DNA from: Bacteroides sp. MSB163
GTDB taxonomy: Bacteria; Bacteroidota; Bacteroidia; Bacteroidales; Bacteroidaceae
Reading direction: 5' to 3'
Length of the DNA: 64,000 nucleotides
Assembly: GCF_036416795.1 (NCBI RefSeq)
Contig: NZ_CP143867.1
Span: 1,240,001-1,304,000 of the forward strand
Within the stretch, counting starts at the first letter, position 1; each line of letters opens with the position of its first letter. Below are positions 1 through 8,787 of this stretch, piece after piece. Below the pieces are notes generated by a model. That model was not told where the DNA came from. It made no database searches and saw only the letters and a program-made list of their open reading frames with translations. The translations under genes and the position numbers were made by a program.

Positions 1-556
1 CAACGAAAACAAGGTGCTGCTTCATTCCTGTTGCGCACCTTGTTCTTCCGCCATTATCGAATGTCTGCTTGCCAACGACATCCGTCCTACCGTATTTTAT
101 TATAATCCCAATATTTACCCTCAGGAAGAGTACGAAATCCGGAAAGCCGAAGCCATCCGCTACGTCCAGGGTCTTGGACTCGACTTCATTGATGGTGACT
201 ATGATTACCAGTTGTGGCGTTCGTCCATGCAGGGTATGGAAAACGAACCCGAACGTGGCAGCCGTTGCCTGAAATGTTTCACCCACCGACTGACGGAGAC
301 CGCCCGGTATGCTTCAGAACATGGCTTCACCCTGTTCACCACCACCCTCGCCTCTTCCCGCTGGAAAAGCCTCGACCAGATAAATGAGGCGGGACACCGT
401 GCCTCCTCCCTCTATCCCGGTACCACCTTCTGGGAACAGAACTGGCGAAAAGGAGGATTACAGGACCGGAGGAACCAACTTCTTAAAGAACATGAATTCT
501 ATAATCAGCAGTATTGCGGTTGTGAGTTCAGTATGCGGAGGCTTGAAACAACTTGA
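1..556 (+). CDS. queH: Epoxyqueuosine reductase QueH, 5'-truncated at window edge
   Basis: QueH (formerly DUF208) reduces epoxyqueuosine to queuosine in tRNA in the cytoplasm, as a non-homologous replacement for QueG. The reading frame is open to base 2, and the GTG at 14 lies inside it (N-E-N-K precede it), so the true start is left of the window. The family hallmark HSCCAPC appears at once, followed by a CLKC pair mid-protein and a CGC near the C-terminus (QQYCGCEFS), the cysteines expected for metal/Fe-S and redox function. About 180 residues are visible, close to full family length. Directly downstream lie a broken KilA-N gene and a diverged second copy of this gene's last ~100 bases (1524-1626), so the 3' end has been the site of an insertion or recombination. 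The family call is firm. Confidence 0.9.
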   Translation, partial: NENKVLLHSCCAPCSSAIIECLLANDIRPTVFYYNPNIYPQEEYEIRKAEAIRYVQGLGLDFIDGDYDYQLWRSSMQGMENEPERGSRCLKCFTHRLTETARYASEHGFTLFTTTLASSRWKSLDQINEAGHRASSLYPGTTFWEQNWRKGGLQDRRNQLLKEHEFYNQQYCGCEFSMRRLETT

Positions 557-702
557 TAATTATATAAACAGTGGTCAAGTATCTATCAGAGGAGCCGTCA
601 ATCGAATCTACTTCTGGCATTCTTTGAAAGATTGTGTTGGATTATAGAAAAAATTAAAAGGAAAAGCATACCTTTACAGGTGTTTTAAACAGAAGAAACA
701 AG

Positions 703-1518
703 ATGGCTAAGAAAGCAGTACTTCAAGTGAAGGACATTACGATAAGAACCTTACTGCAAAACGGAATAGATTACATTTGCATTACAGATATAGCCCGTCA
801 GAAAAACCCGATAGAGCCGAAAGATGTCGTTAAGAACTGGATGCGGTTAAAAAACACATTGGAATATCTCGGTTTGTGGGAGAAGCTGAATAATCCGGAC
901 TTTAAAGGGGTCTAATTCGACCCCCTTTTAGCAGAAGCAGGCAGCAACGCCTTTACCATGAGCCCCACTCGTTGGATTGAAATAACCAGTGCCATTGGCA
1001 TCGTCTCTAAAAATGGGGCAGGTGGAGGTACTTATGCACAACGTGATATTGCATTCAAGTTTGCCAGTTGGGTGTCGGTGGAATTTGAATTATACCTTGT
1101 CAAGGAGTTCCAGCGCCTCAAAGAGCAGGAACAAGCCCAGATAGGATGGAGTGCAAAGCGTGAGTTGTCCAAAATCAACTACCGCATTCACACCGACGCC
1201 ATCCGTCAGAACCTGATCCCAGCAGAAGTTACCCCACAGCAAGCCTTGCGCATCTATGCCAGCGAAGCTGACGTGCTGAACGTAGCCATGTTCGGCATGA
1301 CCGCCCTCGAATGGCGCGACTCGCACCCCGACCTGAAAGGCAACGTGCGCGACTATGCCACGGTGAACGAACTGATCTGCCTCTCGAACATGGAGAACCT
1401 CAATGCCGTATTCATAGGCGAAGGGCTCCCGCAGCACGAACGCCTCGTCCGGCTCAACCAGATAGCCATTCATCAGATGCAGGTGCTGGAAGACGTAAAC
1501 AAGAAACTGCTGCGATAA
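703..1518 (+). pseudogene. KilA-N domain protein interrupted by one in-frame TAA (913-915)
   Basis: Codons from 703 to 1518 form one continuous frame except for a TAA at 913-915. Before it is a 70-residue start (MAKKAVLQVKDI, DYICITDIAR, LGLWEKLNNPDFKGV). After it the frame reads FDPLLAEAGSNAFTMSP and continues through the FKFASWVSVEFELYLVKEF segment typical of KilA-N proteins of Bacteroides. The intact protein would be about 271 residues. GV(stop)FDP suggests a GAA-to-TAA change, since relatives I recall have GVEFDP. KilA-N domains are DNA-binding modules shared with phages and large DNA viruses. A fragment could restart at the ATG at 958, but that would lose part of the domain. The gene lies between two copies of the queH 3' end, suggesting it arrived by recombination there. 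Possible -7 box TACCTTTA near 669. Confidence 0.8.
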
Positions 1519-1626
1519 GTAGTCGAAAAGGCGAACTACAGGATCGACAAAAATCAACTTCTCAAAGAACATGACTTCTACAACCAGCAATATTATGGTT
1601 GTGAGTTCAGTAGGCGCAGGGCCTAA
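1519..1626 (+). pseudogene. Displaced, diverged copy of the queH 3' end
   Basis: From about 1524 the sequence matches the queH tail (445-556) closely but not identically. The frame encodes NQLLKEHDFYNQQYYGCEFS and then a TAA at 1624, against NQLLKEHEFYNQQYCGCEFS in the complete gene. The first cysteine of the CGC motif is replaced by tyrosine, so this copy could not serve as a functional QueH terminus. It is in the same frame as the preceding KilA-N gene, separated from it by that gene's stop. It has no start of its own and is best read as a leftover from an insertion at the queH 3' end, or as a foreign tail brought in with the KilA-N gene. Confidence 0.75.
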
Positions 1627-2070
1627 TCACATTTGTTGTATATACTTATCCAGACTATTTACAGCGGATAAGGAGAGCTTATTCTTTATTCGCTGTTTAG
1701 TTTTCAATACTGATTGAGGAGTAATATTAAAAAGAGTCGCTACAGTCTTATTACATAGCCGAGCGCGAACCAAATAACACAATTTCAGTTCCTGAGAGCT
1801 CAATGTATACTCTGCCAGTTCTTCCGACAAACAACCTCCGTAAAACCAATCAATAATAGTGAAGAGGTTCTGCCATTCAGTTTCATCTCTGATAATACCA
1901 TAAGAAGAATGCTGATGAAGCCGTAACAACTGGCTCATGGCCAATAATAAAGAAGATGAGCAATCTGCCAATACTGATGCTTCCTGATAGTTTTTCAGCT
2001 GTTTTGTCAGTTGCTTATTTCTGAACAGTAAGCAAGCATTCCAATTATCACTGTAAGTGTCCATATACAT
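1627..2070 (-). CDS. Small HTH protein, LuxR-like C-terminal domain, no receiver
   Basis: The 147-residue protein has a helical N-terminal half of unknown type and a C-terminal segment (TLSSQELKLCYLVRARLCNKTVATLFNI onward) with the spacing of a LuxR/GerE-type helix-turn-helix. It resembles the DNA-binding end of the TPR-fused regulator at 37299-38966 (NEKELQLCCLLKSDFSTKEI). There is no receiver domain, signal peptide or membrane segment, so it is presumably a cytoplasmic DNA-binding protein. It begins 26 bases after the O-antigen-ligase-like gene and is the last gene of the minus-strand NVEALA locus, so it may regulate that locus. Only the fold is supported; target and role are inferred. Confidence 0.6.
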   Translation of the reverse strand: MYMDTYSDNWNACLLFRNKQLTKQLKNYQEASVLADCSSSLLLAMSQLLRLHQHSSYGIIRDETEWQNLFTIIDWFYGGCLSEELAEYTLSSQELKLCYLVRARLCNKTVATLFNITPQSVLKTKQRIKNKLSLSAVNSLDKYIQQM

Positions 2071-2096
2071 CTCCTATTTTTATAATATTCTCCTAA

Positions 2097-3770
2097 TTAT
2101 TTTTCCAGCTCCTTTGCTATTTCCTCCACTTCCCTGCGCATCTCCTCAATAGCCATAGAATGAATTTTAGGCGCTTTCATCAGCACTATTCGCTTCATCT
2201 CCTCAAACTTCTCCCTATTCAGAAATTCCGGTTCGGCATATAGCTTCGCCAGCAAATAGTAAGGATAAATCCGCCCGGGCAAACGATGGACCGAAGCCAG
2301 AAGAAGTTCCTCAGCCCAATTGTAGCAACGCAGTGCCTGATAATTCTTGCCAATGACATTCAGTATCATCGGATCAGCACAATATACCAGGGCCTTATCC
2401 AGATATTTATTAGACTCATTATAAAACCCTGCCTTATGAAGGCTATGCCCATATTCAAACAAGAATGTCCCTTTCTCCCTCAGTTGCGGATAGAGCTTAT
2501 CATAAGCCGTATTTGCCGCTGTATAGGCTCCCGCATGATAAAGTATACGGGCATTCACCCAGTCCCGACAAGCATCCTTTTCCCGTTGCCACTTGTCATG
2601 AAAACCGCCTGTCCATATAATAAGACAAGCAGATAAAATAACCGGTTTAGCTATTATATCTCCTATCCCACAAGCCAGCAATAAGCACACATAGGCTACA
2701 ATGAAGGCCGGGAGATGCATAGGATAAGAAGAAAAAGAGAAAACAAGCAAAGTGACAATTGCACCGCATACACCGTAGCGCCTAAACTGTGTCCCTGCCC
2801 ATAAACAGGCAAAAGTAATCACTATCAACATTATACAGATGGCAGGCCCCTGCGTCAGAGTCAGTTCCAGATACTCATTAAACGCATATTCCGGACTTCC
2901 GGCTACCCGCTCTTCCCATTCGGCATAATCTCCTTTGGCAAAATAGGCCTCCTGTGCCTCACCGTATGCAAAAGCAAATCCTTTATCACAGCCCCAAAGA
3001 TGGTTGGCTATAGCCTGACAGGTAATTTTCCACAAAAATAAACGTCCCAGAGCGGAATCCGGCTTCAGGAAGAAAGCTCCGGCACCTCCCACTATCAAAA
3101 CAAGAAATATCCCTATCCCCCACGAGACATATCTCTTCTTATACCTCCGCCACAATAATTTCCATTTACGACTATCCCGATGCATATACATCACCCAGCC
3201 GCATCCTATCAAGGCAGCCACCCATGCCGAACGGCTCATAGTGGCCGGCAATACACAAAGGATGAGTACCCCTACAACTCCTGCTGCAGCTCTCTCTATC
3301 TTTAAGGAGGTAATCAGCCATTTCCAATCTCTGAATCGTACAAAATGATGCAGACAGAGCGGCAGCACCATCGCCAGATATCCGGCATACGGACCGGGAT
3401 TGAAGAAAGAGCCGGTGAGTGCATAACGAAAATGACCGGAAGCAGAAAAGCCATACAATTGGCGTAATCCCCAAATAGCCTCAACTCCCCCAAAAAGTAT
3501 CAGACTCCATGATACATAAGCAGAAAAATGCGGAAAAGAGAATATTTGCTTCCAGGAAGTTCTACCCCAAATCTGCAACAGGCAGGTAATGGCAATACAA
3601 CCGGTCGAGAACAGTACAACCTTTCCAAACCACACCCATTGCCCGATGGTTTCCGCGGCAGGAAGTTCAGGTGTTGTCACACATACCAGGCTCAGCAGAG
3701 CACAGACTGCAAGAAACTGTAATATAACCACAACTGCATCTCTTATTTTATGTATCCGCACTTTCATCAT
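2097..3770 (-). CDS. O-antigen ligase/polymerase-like (Wzy_C) membrane protein with C-terminal TPRs
   Basis: The 557-residue polytopic protein has roughly ten hydrophobic helices in residues 12-400. A TMSRSAWVAALIG segment near residue 170 fits the conserved T-x-SR motif of Wzy/WaaL-type O-antigen ligases and oligosaccharyltransferases. After the last helix the protein becomes soluble and repeat-like (A-Y-x-x-A-N-x-A-Y-D, SLHKAGFYNESNKYLDKAL, YNWAEELLLASV), as TPRs do. In this superfamily the membrane part transfers lipid-linked glycans to lipid A or to protein. The gene abuts signal peptidase I (one base between the genes) in the locus of the NVEALA peptide, so a role in modifying or exporting a secreted product is possible. 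That role is inference; the fold call is good. Confidence 0.75.
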   Translation of the reverse strand: MMKVRIHKIRDAVVVILQFLAVCALLSLVCVTTPELPAAETIGQWVWFGKVVLFSTGCIAITCLLQIWGRTSWKQIFSFPHFSAYVSWSLILFGGVEAIWGLRQLYGFSASGHFRYALTGSFFNPGPYAGYLAMVLPLCLHHFVRFRDWKWLITSLKIERAAAGVVGVLILCVLPATMSRSAWVAALIGCGWVMYMHRDSRKWKLLWRRYKKRYVSWGIGIFLVLIVGGAGAFFLKPDSALGRLFLWKITCQAIANHLWGCDKGFAFAYGEAQEAYFAKGDYAEWEERVAGSPEYAFNEYLELTLTQGPAICIMLIVITFACLWAGTQFRRYGVCGAIVTLLVFSFSSYPMHLPAFIVAYVCLLLACGIGDIIAKPVILSACLIIWTGGFHDKWQREKDACRDWVNARILYHAGAYTAANTAYDKLYPQLREKGTFLFEYGHSLHKAGFYNESNKYLDKALVYCADPMILNVIGKNYQALRCYNWAEELLLASVHRLPGRIYPYYLLAKLYAEPEFLNREKFEEMKRIVLMKAPKIHSMAIEEMRREVEEIAKELEK

Positions 3771-3771
3771 T

Positions 3772-4671
3772 TTATTCTATTTTCTTGAACACCCTATTCC
3801 ATCTTATTTTATCCGCGCCTCTGTCCACCGACTTCCATATCCTGACAGCTTTCCCCACAATAAAAGGCTCCGGCAACAATCCCCAATAACGGGAATCCTG
3901 AGAGTTCATCACCTTATCCCCCGCAACAAAGTAGTAATTCTCTTTAAAGCGATAAGTATCAATCACACTGTCATTTAGCAAAACCGTATCTCTACGCACG
4001 AACAGTTTCTTCTTCTGTTCCCACTCTATCGCGTTCTTATAGAGAGCGGCATGTTTAGGATTCATATCAACCTCATCCCCTTTGGCGGGAAGATACAGAG
4101 GACCGAAGTTCATAATGTCCCAATTCACCGACTCATTATAAGGATAGCCACTCATGACTATTCCCCAATCCTGCACCATTCTCTTCTCCACCATACGCAG
4201 CAGTCCATCTTGCGAGTCTACGTTTCCCAACGGTATATCATAGCCCCGTACTTTATAATGCGCCCTCTCTATCTCAAACGTATCGCCCGGCAGTGCCACA
4301 CAACGCTTCACATAATAGGTCATCAGATTCAGTCCGATACTGTCCCATTGGGCAGGATAAGGAAAATTAAAGACCAACACGTCGTTCCTTTTTATCTTAC
4401 CCAACGCAGGAAGGCGGGATATCTTCACTTCTTTTCCTTCTGCGGCATCCCAGATATTGAAGATACGGGCACCCATCACCCACTTATTCACAAGGATGTT
4501 ATCTCCAGGCAGTAAAGCAGGCTCCATAGAATCTGAAGGAATCTTGAAAGTGGCAATACAGGTTACTTGAAGTAATACCCATAGAGCCACTAATCCACAG
4601 CCTATCAAAAACAAGTTTAACAACTTGTCGACAAACCAAGAGAGTTTTCTTTTTTTACGAAATAGCTTCAT
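3772..4671 (-). CDS. Signal peptidase I (S26), locus-specific copy
   Basis: LepB-type peptidases cut signal peptides from exported proteins at the outer face of the inner membrane. A single N-terminal membrane helix (about residues 17-40) is followed by box B, FKIPSDSMEP, with catalytic Ser48. Box D is YVKRCVALPGD with general-base Lys122, and a box E-like DSRYWGLLP lies near the C-terminus. The 299-residue length suits the family, with an insertion between boxes D and E. The gene sits between a beta-propeller lipoprotein and the O-antigen-ligase-like protein rather than among housekeeping genes, which suggests a dedicated processing enzyme for this locus, possibly for the NVEALA peptide. Enzyme class is firm; the dedicated substrate is inferred. 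Confidence 0.85.
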   Translation of the reverse strand: MKLFRKKRKLSWFVDKLLNLFLIGCGLVALWVLLQVTCIATFKIPSDSMEPALLPGDNILVNKWVMGARIFNIWDAAEGKEVKISRLPALGKIKRNDVLVFNFPYPAQWDSIGLNLMTYYVKRCVALPGDTFEIERAHYKVRGYDIPLGNVDSQDGLLRMVEKRMVQDWGIVMSGYPYNESVNWDIMNFGPLYLPAKGDEVDMNPKHAALYKNAIEWEQKKKLFVRRDTVLLNDSVIDTYRFKENYYFVAGDKVMNSQDSRYWGLLPEPFIVGKAVRIWKSVDRGADKIRWNRVFKKIE

Positions 4672-4706
4672 TCAAATAACAATATAGCCTTATTTTATCA
4701 AACCAA

Positions 4707-5669
4707 CTAAAAAGTAAACTTTAAGAAGCCGTCTTCAAAAAATTCACTGTTATAACCATAGATAATTCTATTCTCTTCGTCCACATCAAAGGGATTCGGC
4801 ATAATATCCAACGTATATTTGGCTATGGAATGACCGGAGTAATCAAATACTTCTATAATACATTCTTTTTTCTTTCCTTCACCTCTTGCATAGAAATAGC
4901 GCTTACCCGCAACCAGTTCATTATAATAAACCACACTATTTTCAAAATCACCAATTACTATGCGTGGAGTTATATCATCCCCCACAAGGCTTTTACAGAG
5001 TTTCATGCTATCCACACTATAAAAATCAATCTGCTTTTTATACTTATATGCATAAATAATCAGAGAGTCGTTTGCAATCATAATTCCACTATTCTTATAA
5101 TAGTATTTTTCAGGATGATCATCTGGCTCAAACAAAATCTGTCCCATTTCATGCAGCGTATTCAAATTGATTTTCTTTATGGCGAGTTTGTCTGTCTCAT
5201 TATATATATAGAGAGAGTCTCTCACTATATGCCTATCATTAGGAACATCACTGGAGATGGGCAACTCGTGCTTTTTTTCAAAGGAAAGATGGCATGTGCC
5301 ATCCATCCTAAAACTCTTAAGAGAGAATTCTGTGTATCCTCCTATATAAACTTTATCAGTCAATGTTCTCCAAATTCTGGGATAAACTTGAAACTCTTCT
5401 TCTGCCTGCCCTTTTGCACCACCTTCATAAATACACTTAAATTCAGGCAGAGAGTATTGGTACAGCATGGCATCATAATTTCTACTGTCCGTAACCAATA
5501 TACTTTGCTTTTTCAGTACTATCTGCTCTGGATTTATAATCTCGTCTACTCTTATTCTCTCTGCATAAAGTAACTTTTCCTCAGGAAATGGTTCCATTTC
5601 TTGTTGTAACTTTTGTTCTGTACATGCCATTAATGTGATACAGAACAATAAAAAACAAACACGCTTCAT
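4707..5669 (-). CDS. 6-bladed beta-propeller lipoprotein (TolB-like / BF3164-type)
   Basis: The protein opens with a lipoprotein signal (MKRVCFLLFCITLMAC, lipidated Cys16). About 300 residues of beta-rich sequence follow, resembling the TolB-like 6-blade propeller lipoproteins found beside NVEALA peptides in Bacteroides: ILVTDSRNYDAMLYQYSLP early and IMPNPFDVDEENRIIYGYN near the end. Such propellers usually bind proteins or ligands, here presumably at the periplasmic or outer face of the envelope. It is 35 bases upstream of signal peptidase I on the same strand. A paralogue with the same layout lies at 7687-8694. In the 248 bases upstream the only promoter-like string is TACCTTTTG (minus, about 5827-5835). 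Molecular function is unknown. Confidence 0.7.
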   Translation of the reverse strand: MKRVCFLLFCITLMACTEQKLQQEMEPFPEEKLLYAERIRVDEIINPEQIVLKKQSILVTDSRNYDAMLYQYSLPEFKCIYEGGAKGQAEEEFQVYPRIWRTLTDKVYIGGYTEFSLKSFRMDGTCHLSFEKKHELPISSDVPNDRHIVRDSLYIYNETDKLAIKKINLNTLHEMGQILFEPDDHPEKYYYKNSGIMIANDSLIIYAYKYKKQIDFYSVDSMKLCKSLVGDDITPRIVIGDFENSVVYYNELVAGKRYFYARGEGKKKECIIEVFDYSGHSIAKYTLDIMPNPFDVDEENRIIYGYNSEFFEDGFLKFTF

Positions 5670-5917
5670 ACAATAAATATTTATATTATTTTAATTCTCA
5701 ACACACTATGCACATTTCACATATCATTTCTCGCAACAACCAATACAGGCAATCAACAGCATCATGAGGCATGATATACATTCAATTCTTTTCACAAATA
5801 AACGAGTAAAAAAGCACTCTTAAAGACAAAAGGTACTTACAATAGTATTCATATTACTCAGAAGACGAAAGATAGGTTATATCTCTTTCAAAGAGGGTTG
5901 CCCTGTTTAGCCTTCTA

Positions 5918-6778
5918 TCATTTTGCTTCCCCGGTTATCCTCAATAAGACAGGAGAAGATTCTGCATTACAATACACTTTTATGATTTTATCAAAACGCC
6001 CCGGCTGCTCTGGCTTATATGTCACCGATAAAGCGACAGAATCCTTAGGACGAATTGGTTCCTTTGAATAACCGACCGTAGTGCAGTCACAGGAAGTTAG
6101 CACATCATTTATCACTAAAAGCCGCTCACCTGTATTCTCAAGAATGAACTCTACCGTTTGTTCTTGCTGCCAATCAAAAGCACCCAAAGACAAATCAGTG
6201 CTTTTTATATTGACCTTTGTTCTTATTCTCTTACTCTCGGAAGCTGCCTTCCCTTGAATTATATTCATATATAAATCTTTTATTTTAGGATTATGAACAG
6301 GATTCCCAATAGCTATTATCTTATTGCTTTTATCTAACAGGAAAGTTTGAAAGGTTATATCAGAGGGAAAACCATTCAAACGATAAAACTCATCTTTTTC
6401 ATCCCAATATACAGGATAAACAAAATTAAAGCGATTAAAAATATCATTTAACTCATTCTTACGTTCTGAATAAAAATAAAATAAAAAAGAAACACGCCCC
6501 TTTGCCAATGAGTCAACCTCATGCATCAACTCCATCCAACGATGTAATTGCAATTTACAACTAGTGCATCCCACAGAATCCGTATAAACAACAACTTTAT
6601 ATTCTGGATTTTCTTCCATCATAAAAGTATCTTTCCCTAAGACAGTGGTAAAACTCTCCATTGGAAAAAGGATTTCTTTCCCATTCCATTCTTTTACTAA
6701 TTCTAGAACCTTCTTTTTTTCAGAGTTTCCACAACCAATAAAGCATAAAGCAATCCATATACATAATAAAGACTTCAT
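5918..6778 (-). CDS. Lipoprotein with thioredoxin-like N-domain and DUF1573 C-domain
   Basis: Signal MKSLLCIWIALCFIGC gives a lipidated Cys16. Residues about 35-180 look like a thioredoxin/AhpC-TSA fold with an active-site-like VGCTSCK (Cys71, Cys74). Residues about 190-286 match DUF1573, an Ig-like domain common in Bacteroidetes lipoproteins (FILENTGERLLVINDV, TSCDCT, YKPEQPGRFDKIIKVY). A CxxC in an envelope lipoprotein suggests disulfide or thiol exchange on secreted substrates. The nearby NVEALA peptide has four cysteines in its mature part, so it is an obvious candidate substrate, but that link is inferred from gene order only. No neighbour overlaps; 321 bases of structured spacer separate it from the next gene upstream. 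Confidence 0.7.
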   Translation of the reverse strand: MKSLLCIWIALCFIGCGNSEKKKVLELVKEWNGKEILFPMESFTTVLGKDTFMMEENPEYKVVVYTDSVGCTSCKLQLHRWMELMHEVDSLAKGRVSFLFYFYSERKNELNDIFNRFNFVYPVYWDEKDEFYRLNGFPSDITFQTFLLDKSNKIIAIGNPVHNPKIKDLYMNIIQGKAASESKRIRTKVNIKSTDLSLGAFDWQQEQTVEFILENTGERLLVINDVLTSCDCTTVGYSKEPIRPKDSVALSVTYKPEQPGRFDKIIKVYCNAESSPVLLRITGEAK

Positions 6779-7099
6779 ATCACATTTCTACCTTCCTAAG
6801 TATTTGCTTATTCACAATTAAACATTTATCAACAAAACACAATAGCACAGTTACAAACCAGTCTATCAAGAATATAACGTTTTACAAGTTTTCTTTTCCA
6901 ATTCCCAATATGCACCTCATAACAGATATATTCAATCTGACTATCTCCCCTGCGTCTTACCTGAAAAAGGCTATAAATGAAGTTATCCGACTTTCTGCTT
7001 GAGATAGTTTATAGCCAAAGAACTTATATCTGCATTTTCAAGATTATCTTGTCCATATGCCACAAGACCTATCCAATCATGGCATATTCGTTTTTCACT
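6779..7099. other. Non-coding spacer with two hairpins inside the NVEALA locus
   Basis: I find no credible coding sequence here. A hairpin is formed by GGCTATAAA (about 6969) and TTTATAGCC (about 7008). A second is formed by ATATGCCA (about 7053) and TGGCATAT (about 7079), immediately after the stop codon of the 7100-7675 gene. Either may end or attenuate the upstream message, so the genes below 6778 may form a second transcription unit. No clear TAnnTTTG box is seen. Confidence 0.4.
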
Positions 7100-7675
7100 T
7101 CAATCAATTTCTTTCAAAGAAAGAATCATCTTTTCCATTTCCGGCAACCATTTATTCCATCCCAAAGTTGAAGATGACACAAAATCTATAAGATAAACAT
7201 TTTCCTTTCCTTGAACATACCACTTTTTCATTCTCATATATATATTCTTGCCTGTTTCCAAATGCCTAACAGGCATGCACACCAGTTCTACAGATTGCTT
7301 CACTTTCATAGAGCCAGGCTTACCCCAAGTTACTGTACTATAATATTGGCTATCCACAAAACTCAAGCTATCCCTTTTTTGTATTTTCTTATAATCCTTA
7401 CAACCCTTGAATTCTAAAACAGAAACTGAGACCCCAAGGTTGTAATCCGGACAAATCCTAGTCATACATACCGTTTCATACCCTGCTATTTTCCGTCTCA
7501 TCGGCTCTTTACTAATCTGTTCACTTGTACAAAGTTTCCAGTCTGCCATCATATCAATACTATAAGTATCACCCTTCATTTTCACATAAGAAACCTGTTG
7601 CCCATTAACATGGATACCATACATAAGCCCAATCAAAAGAAGGACCAGTTCTTTTATCCTTTGCACGCCCATCAT
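7100..7675 (-). CDS. Secreted protein of unknown function, PsbP/DcrB-like
   Basis: The 191-residue product has an N-terminal signal (KELVLLLIGLMYGIHVNGQ) and a compact mixed alpha/beta body beginning YVKMKGDTYSIDMMADWKL. It ends in an amphipathic helix (WLPEMEKMILSLKEID) after FVSSSTLGWNKW. This layout resembles PsbP/DcrB-like periplasmic proteins, but the match is weak. It contains four cysteines in the mature part. It lies 11 bases downstream of a beta-propeller lipoprotein and is presumably co-transcribed with it and the NVEALA gene. No function can be assigned. Confidence 0.6.
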   Translation of the reverse strand: MMGVQRIKELVLLLIGLMYGIHVNGQQVSYVKMKGDTYSIDMMADWKLCTSEQISKEPMRRKIAGYETVCMTRICPDYNLGVSVSVLEFKGCKDYKKIQKRDSLSFVDSQYYSTVTWGKPGSMKVKQSVELVCMPVRHLETGKNIYMRMKKWYVQGKENVYLIDFVSSSTLGWNKWLPEMEKMILSLKEID

Positions 7676-7686
7676 TATCTAATTCG

Positions 7687-8694
7687 CTACAGTTCAAATT
7701 TATAAATCGAATTCTCATCTTCCACGAACACACCATAGAAAATCCCATTCTGTTCGTCCACAATGAAAGAACTTATATAACGGTCTAATTGATATCGCTT
7801 CAATGGGCGACCTTCCCAGTCGAAAAGTTGGATACTGGGATTGCCTACCTTATTACTTATCTCATTTACTGTCATATCCAAATTTAAAGTGTAGATATAG
7901 CGATCAGTAGCATAAAGGGCTATCGGATGAATATACCTATTCTCATCTCTTACATCAGGCAGTTCTTGACATGGAAGAATATCTAAAACATTGTCCGTTT
8001 TCAGTTCACCATTAGCATTATAAATACGATATCTGCGTAAATGCTGGTAGAAAACAGCTACACAAGTTCCATCAGGCTTAGCTGCCAACAAACTATTATA
8101 AGCCTGATTACGCGCCAGCGCATCCTTAAACCTCGGTTTTACCTCTTCAGGATACACACCTAATTCTTCATAGTTCCCATCAGGATAAAGAAATCTCAAT
8201 TCATGCTCCGAACCATACTCTGTATTGCAGCAATATAAAGAATCTTTCAGTTCTATCAAGCCATTGAAATATTGAAATTCATAAGGCATGTCCGTAGAAA
8301 TTATATGAGGTTCAGTATTTTCCCAATTTACAGTTTTCAACTTATTTAGATCACTTAATGTAAAACCGGATTCCGTACAGCTAACAGCCTGTATCGAAGG
8401 TAAATGGAAATCATCAGGTCCTTCCCCTTTTATTCCAAATTGCCCTTGATACTCAAGTTCAGGCATACTAAACACTTGAAATAAAGTATCTGTTTTTTCA
8501 TTCAATACAATCAATCTATCTTTCAGAAGAAAAAGATTCCGAGGATAAAGCAAAACAGGAGGGACCTCTATTTTTGTACTTTTTACAGATATAGTTTGTT
8601 CAAAACCACTATACCTATTAATTTCCGCTCTTTTATGGGAACATCCACAAAGTAAAACCAAGGCAAAAAACAAAATAATATTTTTCGACATCAT
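7687..8694 (-). CDS. 6-bladed beta-propeller lipoprotein, second copy
   Basis: A lipoprotein signal (FALVLLCGCSHKR) is followed by a propeller-type repeat body: LFLLKDRLIVLNEKTDTLFQVFSMPELEYQG at the first blade, GIKGEGPDDFHLPS after it, and FIVDEQNGIFYGVFVEDE at the last. The layout parallels the lipoprotein at 4707-5669 (both have SMPEL/SLPEF after the first strand and a D-E-x-N-x-I-x-Y-G ending), so the two are paralogues, but they are divergent. The gene is the first after the NVEALA peptide gene, separated from it by a strong hairpin (8713-8769). Binding of a peptide or envelope partner is plausible; no enzymatic motif is seen. Confidence 0.7.
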   Translation of the reverse strand: MMSKNIILFFALVLLCGCSHKRAEINRYSGFEQTISVKSTKIEVPPVLLYPRNLFLLKDRLIVLNEKTDTLFQVFSMPELEYQGQFGIKGEGPDDFHLPSIQAVSCTESGFTLSDLNKLKTVNWENTEPHIISTDMPYEFQYFNGLIELKDSLYCCNTEYGSEHELRFLYPDGNYEELGVYPEEVKPRFKDALARNQAYNSLLAAKPDGTCVAVFYQHLRRYRIYNANGELKTDNVLDILPCQELPDVRDENRYIHPIALYATDRYIYTLNLDMTVNEISNKVGNPSIQLFDWEGRPLKRYQLDRYISSFIVDEQNGIFYGVFVEDENSIYKFEL

Positions 8695-8712
8695 ACCTTC
8701 ATCTATTTTAAT

Positions 8713-8769
8713 AGAGATGGTTAAAACTCCGAATTTATTATTTAAATCATTCTTATTTTAACCATCTCT
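8713..8769 (-). terminator. Hairpin between NVEALA gene and propeller gene (attenuator)
   Basis: Perfect 14-bp arms AGAGATGGTTAAAA (8713-8726) and TTTTAACCATCTCT (8756-8769) enclose a 29-base loop. The hairpin lies 18 bases beyond the NVEALA stop and 18 bases before the start of the propeller gene. No strong U-run follows, so partial read-through or 3'-end stabilisation is likely, which would yield more peptide message than lipoprotein message. Confidence 0.6.
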
Positions 8770-8787
8770 GACTATACATTATAAAAA

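Noticed and set aside
4830..5573. 247-residue plus-strand protein
   Set aside because: It is the antisense frame of the beta-propeller lipoprotein gene; the minus frame has a lipobox and family pattern.
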